Of a DNA stretch of 32,578 nucleotides, positions 7,918 through 14,916 are shown piece by piece; the stretch's first letter is position 1; each line of letters begins with the position of its first letter. The translations under genes and the position numbers were made by a program. Location: assembly GCA_020846535.1 (NCBI GenBank), contig JADLDR010000216.1, forward strand, positions 1-32,578, given 5' to 3'. The DNA is from Armatimonadota bacterium. GTDB taxonomy: Bacteria; Armatimonadota; JADLDR01. The notes below the pieces were generated by a model that was not told the DNA's origin, ran no database searches, and was given only the letters and a program-made list of their open reading frames with translations.

Positions 7918-8508
7918 TCAGGCGCGGGCCTTTGGGGTTCGGGATACGATGTCCGCAAAGTAGCGGTGAACCCGGTCGTCGTCGGTCAGTTCGGGGTGGA
8001 AGGAACCGGCCAGAAGGTTTCCCTGGCGGGCCAGCACGATATGATCCTCGAACCGGGCCAGCGCCTCGGCGCTGCCCGACACCTCCCGGATGACGGGGGC
8101 GCGAATGAAGACCCCCTGAACGGGCGTATCCCCGATGGCAGGCACGTTGATCTCGGCCTCGAAACTGTCCACCTGACGGCCATAGGCGTTGCGCTCGACC
8201 GTCACGTCCATGAGTCCCAGCCGCGCCTGATCGCTGCCCACAATGCGTTTTGCCAGCAGGATCAGGCCGGCGCAGGTTCCGTAAATGGGGAACCCTTCCT
8301 TGAGGGCGCGCCCGGTGATGGCGGAATCCAGACCGTAGCGCGCCATCAGCTTCCCGACCGTCGTACTCTCACCTCCCGGTATGATCAAACCGTCTGTCCG
8401 AGCGAACTCCTCCACGGTGCGGATGGGAAGCCCCTCCACGCCGATTCGCCCCAGCATCTCCAGATGCTCCCGGAAATCGCCTTGAAGCGCCAGGACCCCG
8501 ATCTTCAT
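7918..8508 (-). CDS. pdxT: Pyridoxal 5'-phosphate synthase glutaminase subunit PdxT
   Basis: The 196-residue class I glutamine amidotransferase supplies ammonia to PdxS for making pyridoxal phosphate. The start [10 protein letters not shown] is typical. The GGEST oxyanion region is at 46-50, the nucleophile Cys79 lies in YGTCAG, and the His-Glu pair is in FHPEL near the C terminus. All catalytic residues are present. The ATG at 8508 shares one base with the PdxS TAA (TAATG), so translation is coupled and gives a balanced complex. Longer upstream frames are read-through of pdxS in another frame and are not part of this gene. Confidence 0.97.
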   Translation of the reverse strand: MKIGVLALQGDFREHLEMLGRIGVEGLPIRTVEEFARTDGLIIPGGESTTVGKLMARYGLDSAITGRALKEGFPIYGTCAGLILLAKRIVGSDQARLGLMDVTVERNAYGRQVDSFEAEINVPAIGDTPVQGVFIRAPVIREVSGSAEALARFEDHIVLARQGNLLAGSFHPELTDDDRVHRYFADIVSRTPKARA

Positions 8509-9395
8509 TACCAGCCCCGGACCGAAAGGAGTTCTTTTTCGTCGAGCTGGCGGATATCGAGGCCCGACATCGGCTGGCCCAGCCCCCTGGAGACCTCGGC
8601 CAGCTTCTTGGGATCCCGGTAGTGGGTGGCCGCGTCCACGATGGCCTTGGCGCGGGGCATCGGATCCTCGGATTTGAAGATGCCCGACCCGACAAAGACC
8701 GCCTCCGCCCCGATCTGCATGACCAGGGCCGCGTCCGCAGGGGTGGAAACCCCGCCTGCGGAGAAGTTGGGAACAGGCAGTTGTCCGGTGCGGTGTACCT
8801 CGACCACCAGATCGTACGGCGCTCCCAGATTCTTCGCCTCGGTCATCAACTCCTCTTCGGGCAGGCTCTGAAGCCTCCGAATCCCGCCCACGACCGCGCG
8901 GATGTGGCGGACGGCCTCCACGATATTGCCCGAACCAGCCTCGCCCTTGGTTCGCATCATGGCCGCGCCCTCGCCGATGCGCCGCAGGGCTTCGCCCAGA
9001 TCGCGGCAGCCGCAAACGAAGGGAACCTTGAAATCGTGCTTGTTGATATGGAACTGCTCATCGGCAGGGGTGAGGACTTCGCTCTCATCGATAAAGTCCA
9101 CGCCGAGGGCCTCCAGGATCTGCGCTTCCACGAAATGCCCGATGCGGGCTTTCGCCATGACGGGGATCGTCACGGCTTCCATAATTTCGATGATTTTGGT
9201 GGGATCGGCCATGCGGGCCACCCCGCCCTCGCGCCGGATATCCGCCGGGACGCGCTCCAGGGCCATGACCGCAGTGGCCCCTGCATCTTCCGCAATCTTG
9301 GCCTGCTCCGCTGTGGTGACATCCATAATGACACCGCCCCGAAGCATCTGGGCCAGTCCTACCTTCTCTCGCCAGGTTGACTTCTCTACTGACAT
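8508..9395 (-). CDS. pdxS: Pyridoxal 5'-phosphate synthase subunit PdxS
   Basis: The 295-residue TIM-barrel enzyme joins ribose 5-phosphate, glyceraldehyde 3-phosphate and PdxT-derived ammonia to make pyridoxal phosphate in the DXP-independent route. The conserved stretches [27 protein letters not shown] (with the Schiff-base Lys), [10 protein letters not shown] and [11 protein letters not shown] are all present, and the length is standard. AGAGGAGG precedes the ATG at 9395. A promoter with an exact TATAAT box lies about 110 bases upstream, and an inverted repeat overlaps its -10 box, suggesting operator control. Confidence 0.98.
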   Translation of the reverse strand: MSVEKSTWREKVGLAQMLRGGVIMDVTTAEQAKIAEDAGATAVMALERVPADIRREGGVARMADPTKIIEIMEAVTIPVMAKARIGHFVEAQILEALGVDFIDESEVLTPADEQFHINKHDFKVPFVCGCRDLGEALRRIGEGAAMMRTKGEAGSGNIVEAVRHIRAVVGGIRRLQSLPEEELMTEAKNLGAPYDLVVEVHRTGQLPVPNFSAGGVSTPADAALVMQIGAEAVFVGSGIFKSEDPMPRAKAIVDAATHYRDPKKLAEVSRGLGQPMSGLDIRQLDEKELLSVRGW

Positions 9396-9487
9396 GGATA
9401 CTAGCCTCCTCTTATCCTCTCTTATGCTATGCGCGCCCGCCTCAAGCCGTCACGCAATTTTTGCCCTCTCAACAAAAGGACATCGAG

Positions 9488-9507
9488 ATATACTCAACGT
9501 AGTATAT
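9488..9507. promoter_or_regulatory. Inverted repeat, candidate operator between pdxS and the arrestin-like gene
   Basis: ATATACT (9488-9494) and AGTATAT (9501-9507) form a perfect 7-bp inverted repeat with a six-base spacer. It overlaps the -10 box of the pdxS promoter and its start site, the usual position for a repressor site. The regulator is not identified. Confidence 0.5.
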
Positions 9508-9535
9508 TATAGCATACCCCCCCCTGGAAAGGCAA
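9506..9535 (-). promoter_or_regulatory. Sigma70-like promoter for pdxS-pdxT
   Basis: On the minus strand TTGCCT (9530-9535), 18 bases including a run of eight G, then TATAAT (9506-9511). The leader to the pdxS ATG is about 100 bases. Confidence 0.65.
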
Positions 9536-9567
9536 TTTTCGGCGTTGATGAACATCAGGAGGCCTGT

Positions 9568-10503
9568 ATGAATATCTCGTTGCAGTTGTCGCAGAGCCGC
9601 TATGCGCCCGGGGAGACGCTGGCGGGCAGTGTGGTGGTGGAGGCGGAGCGCCCGGTTCATTTGCGGGGCGTCCGGTTGAAGGTGGCGGGCAGCGAGGAGA
9701 CGCGCATCCAGAGGCGGATGCGGAACGGGGGCATTAGGGTTTACTCGGAACACGCCTCTCTGGCGGATGAGGAGATGACCCTGTTTGGGGAAACTCGCTC
9801 TCCCTCGCTGGGGGAGGCGCTGGCGGAAAATATCGGGGCCATCTTCGGCAAAAGCCACGCCCCGGAACTGGCTGCGGGCCGCCACGAATACCCGTTCGAG
9901 TGGCCGATCCCGGGCGACTGGCCGCCCACCTATGAGGGGCGTCACGCCTGGGTGCGCTATGAGGTGGAATCCCGGGCCGATATCCCGCTCAAGCCCGATA
10001 TGCGGGATAGCAAGCCTTTGATCGTGGCCTCCCCTCTGGTGCTGCGGATGAGAAAAGCCCGCCCTGTCTCCTTCAACTACCCGGAACACCGCCCTAAAAA
10101 TGTGGGCGTTTTCGCCTCCCTGTCGAAGATGTTTACGCCCGATATCGGCCTGACCGTCACTCTGGAGGACAAAGCCTTCCACCGCGGCGGGGAGATGCGG
10201 GGAACCCTCGCCCTGAATATCCCCGATGGCCGCCCGGTTTCACGCGCCCTCCTGGAACTGGCCTGCTTCGAGGTGGCCCGCGCCGGCCGGATCAACGAAA
10301 AGACCGTGCTGGCCCGGGCGGAAGAGGATGTCCCTCTTCCGGAAAACGCTCCTGCGCCGACCCCGTTCTGCATCCGGGTTCCGGAAAGCGCCCCGGCCAG
10401 CGGGGGATGGCGGCATTTCGATATCAAATGGTATCTTCACGTCCGCCTGGACATCTCCCTCATGCCCGATGTGAGGTGTCTGCGGAAGGTGGTTGTGATG
10501 TGA
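9568..10503 (+). CDS. Bacterial arrestin-like protein (Spo0M/ARRDC-type fold)
   Basis: The 311-residue protein has two beta-sandwich halves. The first half shows arrestin-N features: the opening YAPGETLAGSVVVEA, a strand HLRGVRLKVAGSEET, and the block LAAGRHEYPFEWPIPGDWPPTYEG followed by WVRYEVES, which resembles eukaryotic arrestin-domain proteins. The second half (about 165-310) restarts with FTPDIGLTVTLEDKAFHRGGEMRG, as in an arrestin-C domain. There is no signal peptide or membrane segment. AGGAGG (9557-9562) five bases before the ATG fixes the start. Bacterial members such as Spo0M affect sporulation or cell-surface physiology; the role here is unknown. It is divergent from pdxS. Confidence 0.75.
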   Translation: MNISLQLSQSRYAPGETLAGSVVVEAERPVHLRGVRLKVAGSEETRIQRRMRNGGIRVYSEHASLADEEMTLFGETRSPSLGEALAENIGAIFGKSHAPELAAGRHEYPFEWPIPGDWPPTYEGRHAWVRYEVESRADIPLKPDMRDSKPLIVASPLVLRMRKARPVSFNYPEHRPKNVGVFASLSKMFTPDIGLTVTLEDKAFHRGGEMRGTLALNIPDGRPVSRALLELACFEVARAGRINEKTVLARAEEDVPLPENAPAPTPFCIRVPESAPASGGWRHFDIKWYLHVRLDISLMPDVRCLRKVVVM

Positions 10504-10580
10504 GGGGAATTTTCCGAAACGGCCTTTCTCCGGGTCGGCCCCGCCGATATGGGGCCATCCGCTCCGATCCGTGTTCATCT

Positions 10581-10633
10581 AGGGGATAGGGTGTAGGAAA
10601 AGCGGCGCAGGGGGACGCTACACCCTATCCCCT
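10581..10633. repeat. Short palindromic repeat (element B)
   Basis: Perfect 16-bp inverted arms, AGGGGATAGGGTGTAG (10581-10596) and its complement (10618-10633), around a 21-base centre. The same arm occurs at 11805-11820, and a related inverted version of the centre (CCCTGCGCCG) occurs at 12123-12135. The right arm supplies the stop codon of the ankyrin gene. Confidence 0.8.
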
Positions 10634-11151
10634 GATCCCGATACCCTATAATCCCGGCCCCCGTGTTCCCGCAGGAAATCCGCCGTTGCGCCGTGCTCGT
10701 AGCGGACGGCCCAGTAGAGGGCGGTTTTGCCCTCTCCGTCCTCGGCGTCCACCCGGGCACCGTGGGCCAGGAGGAGGGTCAGGAGGGCGATGTTTTCGCG
10801 CCAGGCGGCCAGATGGAGCGGCGTGTCCCCGTTCTTGTTGACCGCATTGATGTCCGCCCCGGCCTCGATCAGCAGCAGGGCGATCCCGACATGCCCGTGG
10901 GAGGCGGCCAGATGGAGCGGCGTCCAGCCGGTGCTGGCCCCTGTTCGCTCGTTGGAGCTGGCCCCGCAGCTCAGCAGCAAAGAGACGATCCTGCTGTGCC
11001 CTTTGGCGACCGCCCAGTGAAGAGGGGTGCTTCCGGAGATGTGGCGCAGGCGGATGAATTGCGGGTTTTCCGCTAGAAGACCCTCCACCCGGGCCAGATC
11101 GCCCTCCTGCACCGCGCTATGGATCCGGCATTCCTTCGACGTCTGAGCCAT
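10618..11151 (-). CDS. Ankyrin-repeat protein
   Basis: The 177-residue protein holds four ankyrin repeats after a short helical start (IHSAVQEGDLARVEGLL). The repeat cores read STPLHWAVAKGH, WTPLHLAASHGH, DTPLHLAAWREN and KTALYWAVRYEH, each followed by a helix and a loop such as AGADINAVN. It is a protein-binding scaffold without a catalytic domain or signal peptide, so cytoplasmic. The ATG at 11151 is preferred because an AAAGGGGG sequence lies upstream; an extension of 14 basic residues is possible but less likely. The last residues and the TAG lie inside repeat element B, so the C terminus may have been altered by the repeat. Confidence 0.88.
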   Translation of the reverse strand: MAQTSKECRIHSAVQEGDLARVEGLLAENPQFIRLRHISGSTPLHWAVAKGHSRIVSLLLSCGASSNERTGASTGWTPLHLAASHGHVGIALLLIEAGADINAVNKNGDTPLHLAAWRENIALLTLLLAHGARVDAEDGEGKTALYWAVRYEHGATADFLREHGGRDYRVSGSGDRV

Positions 11152-11191
11152 GCGGCCCCCTTTCTTTTGCGCCCCTCGGTCTTTGCGGCCC

Positions 11192-11229
11192 AAATAAAAA
11201 GCGGGAGACAGCCGCAGCCGCCTCCCGCT
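11192..11229 (-). terminator. Terminator of the RRM gene
   Basis: The stem AGCGGGAG (11200-11207) with CTCCCGCT (11222-11229) is followed on the minus strand by TTTTTATTT. It lies 30 bases past the RRM stop codon. Confidence 0.85.
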
Positions 11230-11259
11230 CCGTAACGCCTGAATTAAATCAAGCGGTGA

Positions 11260-11589
11260 TTACCAGCGAGGCCCCCGGGATCGGCTGCCGCCTCCGCCGC
11301 TGCCGCCCCCGTAGCCGCCTCCGCCACCATAACCGCCACCTCCGCCGCTCCGGCGCTCGGTGCGCGGCTTGGCTTCATTGACGGTCAGGGTGCGGCCCTG
11401 GAAATCCTTGTTGTGCGTGGCATCGATGGCCGCCTGGGCGTTTTCCGCCGGCAGGTCCACGAACCCGAAGCCCCGCCCGGCCACGATCCGCGCCTCCGCC
11501 ACAGGTCCGAATTCCGCGAAAAGCTCGCGAAGGTTCTCTTCCGTGGCACCGTAGGACAGATTGCCTACATACAAACTCTTGTTGCTCAT
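11260..11589 (-). CDS. Glycine-rich RNA-binding protein (single RRM)
   Basis: The 109-residue protein has one RNA-recognition motif (about 5-75) with RNP2 LYVGNL (6-11) and RNP1 RGFGFVDL (39-46), then a Gly/Tyr/Arg-rich tail. This is the layout of cyanobacterial Rbp proteins, which are often cold-induced RNA chaperones. The segment between RNP2 and RNP1 is shorter than usual: the common D-x-x-T-G-R-S loop before RNP1 is absent (EARIVAGRGFGF). An AGAGGAT site precedes the ATG. A near-consensus promoter lies upstream with a leader of about 125 bases, and a terminator follows, so it is a one-gene unit. Confidence 0.95.
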   Translation of the reverse strand: MSNKSLYVGNLSYGATEENLRELFAEFGPVAEARIVAGRGFGFVDLPAENAQAAIDATHNKDFQGRTLTVNEAKPRTERRSGGGGGYGGGGGYGGGSGGGGSRSRGPRW

Positions 11590-11720
11590 AACATCCTCTT
11601 TTCCGGGAGTTCATCCCGCACGATTCCGGTTGGCTCAGGCACGGTCTTTTGCGGCCAGCGATTCCTCACGAAAAAGAGCCGAACTATCAGACAATTCCCA
11701 ATCCACCAGTGATTATCCTT

Positions 11721-11749
11721 ATTATACCCCACTTTCTTATAAATGTCTA
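11721..11749 (-). promoter_or_regulatory. Sigma70-like promoter for the RRM gene
   Basis: On the minus strand TAGACA (11744-11749), 17 bases, then TATAAT (11721-11726). The predicted transcript has an untranslated leader of about 125 bases, long enough for post-transcriptional control such as cold-shock regulation. Confidence 0.75.
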
Positions 11750-11805
11750 CCATATCGAAAACTATTTTTTATTTTTGGAAAACTGTTGGGGAATCGAAGG
11801 GTGTA

Positions 11806-12125
11806 GGGGATAGGGTGTAGTATCCCCATAGCGATCCAGATAAGGGCGACTGGCCCGCCGGGGCGGGGGGCGGGACTTGGGGAGACCGTTCCCTAACCCC
11901 CCGGCCCCCTTCCCGAAACGGGCAGGGGGAGTGGATGAGGGGGTAAAGCACCGCACCGTCTATCCCCCTCTCCCAGGATGCGCTCCGGCGCATCCCTTCG
12001 GTTTCGGGGAGAGGGGCCAGGGGAGAGAGGTAACCCATCCCAGGGGAGAGCGGTCACCCCTCCCCCAGGAACGGAGGATGTTTTACCTTAGCTTGATCGC
12101 TATGGGGATAGGGTGTAGTATCCCC
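11806..12125 (+). repeat. Composite intergenic repeat, copy 2 (MITE-like, perfect terminal inverted repeats)
   Basis: TATCCCCATAGCGATC (11821-11836) and its exact complement (12095-12110) bound a 290-base non-coding core. Directly outside both ends stands GGGTGTAG (11813-11820 and 12111-12118), and the whole 22-base segment 11806-11827 is repeated exactly at 12104-12125. Inside the core, 11870-11935 and 12000-12043 match 27910-28166 in reverse orientation, and 12036-12088 matches the start of the window. The core contains several smaller GC-rich palindromes around CCCGAAACGGG and GGTTTCGGGGAGAGGGG. No coding potential is convincing. Confidence 0.85.
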
Positions 12126-12215
12126 CCTGCGCCGTTTTTCTATCCCCTCTCCCTATCTCTCCCCCTTGCCGCGCCCCTCCTCCATAGCGTATAATACAAG
12201 CGAGGAGACATCGCG

Positions 12216-12737
12216 ATGAAAGCAGTCTGCGCCTGGTGTAAAGCGGAGATGCCGCTGCCGAAGGGCGACTGGAAGGGACAGGAAGGGATCACTCACGGCA
12301 TCTGCCCGGGATGCGCGGAGCGCCAGCTTTTCGGGATCGGAGGCGGCTTCCACCACTTTCTGGACAGCCTGCCGCTGCCCGTCTTCGTGCTGGACGGATC
12401 GACCCGCATCCGGTCCGCCAACCGCCGCGCCTGCGAACTGGTCGGCAAATCCTTGGCCGAGATGGAAGGCATCCCCTGCGGGGATGCCCTGGTGTGCGGC
12501 AACGCTCGCCTCCCCGGAGGCTGCGACAACGCCCCGGACTGCTCGGGCTGCCTCATCCGCCGATCCATTCTGAACACCTTCGAAACCGGCCAGACCCTCC
12601 ACCGCGTGCCCGCCCCCATCCGCAAATGCGCCTCCACCGATCCCCACCCCCAAACCCTCCTCATCTCCACCGAAAAAATAGGCCATGCCGTCCTCTTCCG
12701 CCTGGACGAACTCCAAAGCGAAGAAGCCCCTCGCTGA
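12216..12737 (+). CDS. PAS-domain protein with zinc-ribbon start and Cys cluster
   Basis: The 173-residue protein begins with two CxxC pairs (Cys5/Cys8 and Cys30/Cys33), the pattern of a zinc ribbon. A PAS fold follows (about 45-155), starting FLDSLPLPVFVLDGSTRIRSANRRACELVG. Six further Cys residues (73, 88, 94, 103, 109, 112) cluster in and after the PAS region, in a CGDALxC...GGCxxxxxCxxC arrangement. That suggests a metal or redox sensor. There is no kinase, diguanylate cyclase or DNA-binding output domain, so it must act on a partner. A GAGGAGA site precedes the ATG. It lies 96 bases before the decayed multiheme cytochrome gene on the same strand, so it may once have been its redox regulator. 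Confidence 0.8.
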   Translation: MKAVCAWCKAEMPLPKGDWKGQEGITHGICPGCAERQLFGIGGGFHHFLDSLPLPVFVLDGSTRIRSANRRACELVGKSLAEMEGIPCGDALVCGNARLPGGCDNAPDCSGCLIRRSILNTFETGQTLHRVPAPIRKCASTDPHPQTLLISTEKIGHAVLFRLDELQSEEAPR

Positions 12738-12833
12738 AACGGGCCGCTCCTCAAAAAAGGAATCCCCCGCCTCACATCAAACCTCTATACCCTGACCCCA
12801 AAACCCTCTACCCTGATCCCGAGGTCTCTGCCC

Positions 12834-13504
12834 ATGAAGCCACCCGCTGCCTTCGCCCTTCTCCTGTCCTTTCGAACTGGCCCACTCAGGGCGTGGGCCG
12901 CGTGAACCCGGACGGCTCCAAAAGCTCCTGCGCCGCCTGCCACAACAGCCTGGTCTCCGACCCCGAGGGGGCTGTGATCGCCCCTCGCACCCACGATTTC
13001 GGCTCCCGCCTCTGGGTCAGGATTTTCGGCCTCATCTACACCCACCCCTAGCCCAAAACCGGGGCCACTCATCTCATCCGGAACAAAAACGGCCTCCCTC
13101 TCCCGACAGCCTTTTCCGGGCAGCCCGCCTCCTCCTACCTGATCGATAAGGAGGCGCAGCCAAAAAGGCGGGCCGACTTCACCCGCCTCTGCGCCGCCCG
13201 CCACTTCGACCGCTTCGAAAGCACCGACCGGATGGTCAAAACCGCCACCGAACTGATGCAAGCCGCCTGAAAAACCGGCCTTGCCAACCCCTCCCACCCC
13301 TTCGGCGAATCCTTGGAGTGCGACTGGGCCTCCCAGTGGCTCTTCTGGGCCAGCTCGGTCCGCTACGCCTCCGCCATAACCGGCGCTCCCGACTACGCCG
13401 CCTTCGAAAACGGCTGGTGGCACCTCACTGCCACCCTTCGCAAAATGTACGAGACGGTCAAAAAGAGGCAGACTCTATTTTTGACCACAGATGAACACGG
13501 ATAA
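12834..13504 (+). pseudogene. Decayed hydroxylamine-oxidoreductase-like multiheme cytochrome c
   Basis: A possible signal peptide start (MKPPAAFALLLSF, ATG at 12834, GAGG upstream) shifts frame near 12873 into NWPTQGVGRVNPDGSK and a heme site CAACH (12929-12943). The reading then runs through THDFGSRLWVRIFGLIYTHP, LPLPTAFSGQPASSYLID and WLFWASSVRYASAITGAPDY, which resemble the C-terminal half of HAO-type octaheme cytochromes. The frame is broken by TAG at 13049 (one change from CAG) and TGA at 13268 (one change from TGG). A second heme site is damaged to CAARH (13190-13204). The first CAACH runs straight into a segment that in relatives follows a later heme motif, so an internal deletion is likely. 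The family call rests on memory of conserved stretches; loss of function is seen directly. Confidence 0.72.
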
Positions 13505-13550
13505 AGGCTAAAAAGAGCTATCCGTATTTATCTGTGGTCATCTGTGGTCA
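13483..13550. repeat. Imperfect palindromic repeat (element D), copy 1
   Basis: A 21-base arm starting GACCACAGAT (13483-13503) pairs with 13519-13539 ending ATCTGTGGTC, with two mismatches and a 15-base loop. A tandem half copy, TCTGTGGTCA, follows at 13541-13550 and supplies the stop codon of the methyltransferase gene. A partial copy lies at 14437-14462. Confidence 0.8.
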
Positions 13551-14417
13551 AAAAAGAGCCTCCATGCTATCACAGGATTCAAGAAAGTACTCCCTATCGA
13601 TCTCGAACCCCACAAAGCTGACACCCAGTTCGACACAGGCCCGCGCCGAGTGCCCGATGCCCAGAAATGGATCCAATACGACGTTTGTTCGAGACAATCC
13701 ATGAAGCAGAATACACATCTTCGGTATTTTGACCGGAAATGTCGCTGGATGTGGCCTTTGGTCTTTGCGATTCTTAATTGTTTTATAAGGCACGAACCAA
13801 TTGTTACCTCGACACTTCTTGTCTTCCTTAACACCTTTCCAACGGCTGATATTTGATTTATCTTGATATTCTATACCAATGGATAAGCGGTCGAGTTCCA
13901 CATTTCCGTTTTTGGTCAAATGAAATATATACTCATGGCAGTCATTGATGTACCTTGAGCTATGAATCGGTTTATAATGCCCGACCGACACGCTTTTGGT
14001 TATCCCCGGATAGCTGCCTACGTCCTGTTTTTCAATCGAAATGGATTTTATCCAGTGAATCACATTTTGGAGACAGAAATGCTTTTTCATTTCAAATAAT
14101 ACTTCAAATGGCACGTAAGGATCCGAAGGTTTGGAACCGACATTGAGAAAAACGGAGCCTTTCTCGGACAGAACGGATCGCACGGCTTCGGCCCAATCGC
14201 TCAGCCACGCTAGATACTCTTGCCGATGAATTTTATCGTTATATTCGTTATATTTAACTCCCAAATTATACGGCGGAGAGGTCACCACCACATCGACCGA
14301 GCTTGGCTCCAGATACCGTTTCATCCCTTCGATACAATCGCAATGATATACCGTAAATTTCCTGTCTTTACGACAGTTATAATATTCCCGAACGCCTCCA
14401 CCTCCCTCACCGGTCAT
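13548..14417 (-). CDS. DNA methyltransferase of beta class (SPPY type), AT-rich, probably acquired
   Basis: The 289-residue protein has motif IV TSPPYN near residues 46-51 and SAM motif I DPFLGIGHSA near 249, the beta-class order. SPPY is most frequent in N4-cytosine methylases but also occurs in adenine enzymes. The gene is clearly richer in A and T than its neighbours and is bounded by direct copies of element D (13519-13554 and 14437-14462), which suggests recent gain. The ATG at 14417 is preferred because AGGAAG (14423-14428) lies five bases upstream; a TTG at 14459 would start inside the repeat. The small nuclease-like gene upstream (14481-14915) could be a functional partner, but no recognised endonuclease motif is complete. 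Confidence 0.9.
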   Translation of the reverse strand: MTGEGGGGVREYYNCRKDRKFTVYHCDCIEGMKRYLEPSSVDVVVTSPPYNLGVKYNEYNDKIHRQEYLAWLSDWAEAVRSVLSEKGSVFLNVGSKPSDPYVPFEVLFEMKKHFCLQNVIHWIKSISIEKQDVGSYPGITKSVSVGHYKPIHSSRYINDCHEYIFHLTKNGNVELDRLSIGIEYQDKSNISRWKGVKEDKKCRGNNWFVPYKTIKNRKDQRPHPATFPVKIPKMCILLHGLSRTNVVLDPFLGIGHSARACVELGVSFVGFEIDREYFLESCDSMEALF

Positions 14418-14436
14418 GGCTTCTTCCTGGGTAGCG

Positions 14437-14462
14437 ATTCGGTGTGCGTCTGTGGTCAAAAA
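14437..14462 (+). repeat. Element D, partial copy 2
   Basis: This stretch, CGGTGTGCGTCTGTGGTCAAAA in part, matches the right arm of the palindrome at 13519-13554 in the same orientation, so the methyltransferase lies between direct repeats. Confidence 0.7.
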
Positions 14463-14480
14463 CCACCCCCCAAAGCCGCA

Positions 14481-14915
14481 TCATCTGTCCTTCCCCGCCT
14501 TCGCCACCACGAACCGGTTCTTTTCGGTGTAGTAGTAAACCATGACATCCTGGGCGCGGATGCGGAACTGGCGGCAGAGGCGCAGGGTCTCTTCTTCGAC
14601 CTCCCTCGGAACGTAGAGAAAGAATCGCGGGGCTGCGTATGCGAAGAGCTGCCACTGGCTGCGGGCCTCTTCCGCTGTGACCGTGCTGGCGGTCTCCACC
14701 TCACCCACCCCGGCCAGCTTGCCGGTGCGCTTCTCCAGGTAGATGAAATCGGGGTAGAGCATGGCCCGCCCCTGGGCGGTCGGCACATCCAGGCCGCGAT
14801 TCTGTTCGTCGCCGGGGTTGGCTTCCAGCGTCCAGACCGGCACCTTAAAAGCTCTCCGGATCTGCCAGACGGTCGTATCGTGGTCGCGCTGGTCTTCTAT
14901 CGTCCTGTTCGCCAT
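14481..14915 (-). CDS. Hypothetical protein with PD-...-EVE signature, possible nuclease fold
   Basis: The 144-residue protein is not one I can name. It shows Pro55-Asp56 in MLYPDFIYLE, then GEVET at 71-75 and a helix EEARSQWQLFAYA. This resembles the PD-(D/E)xK layout, but the usual Lys after the second acid is Glu or Thr, so catalysis is uncertain. The C-terminal part (FFLYVPREVEEETLRLCRQF) looks like a beta-alpha unit of the same fold. There is no signal peptide. Its ATG at 14915 lies one base after the recG stop codon, so translation is coupled to recG. A repeat and 63 bases separate it from the methyltransferase downstream. Base composition is like recG, so it was probably here before the methyltransferase. 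Confidence 0.7.
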   Translation of the reverse strand: MANRTIEDQRDHDTTVWQIRRAFKVPVWTLEANPGDEQNRGLDVPTAQGRAMLYPDFIYLEKRTGKLAGVGEVETASTVTAEEARSQWQLFAYAAPRFFLYVPREVEEETLRLCRQFRIRAQDVMVYYYTEKNRFVVAKAGKDR

Positions 14916-14916
14916 G

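Noticed and set aside
12785..13423. 212-codon minus-strand frame
   Set aside because: Lies opposite the decayed cytochrome; Gly/Val-rich low-complexity product with no family features.
14418..14459. TTG start for the AT-rich methyltransferase
   Set aside because: It would lie inside element D and lacks a ribosome-binding site; ATG 14417 has AGGAAG at proper spacing.
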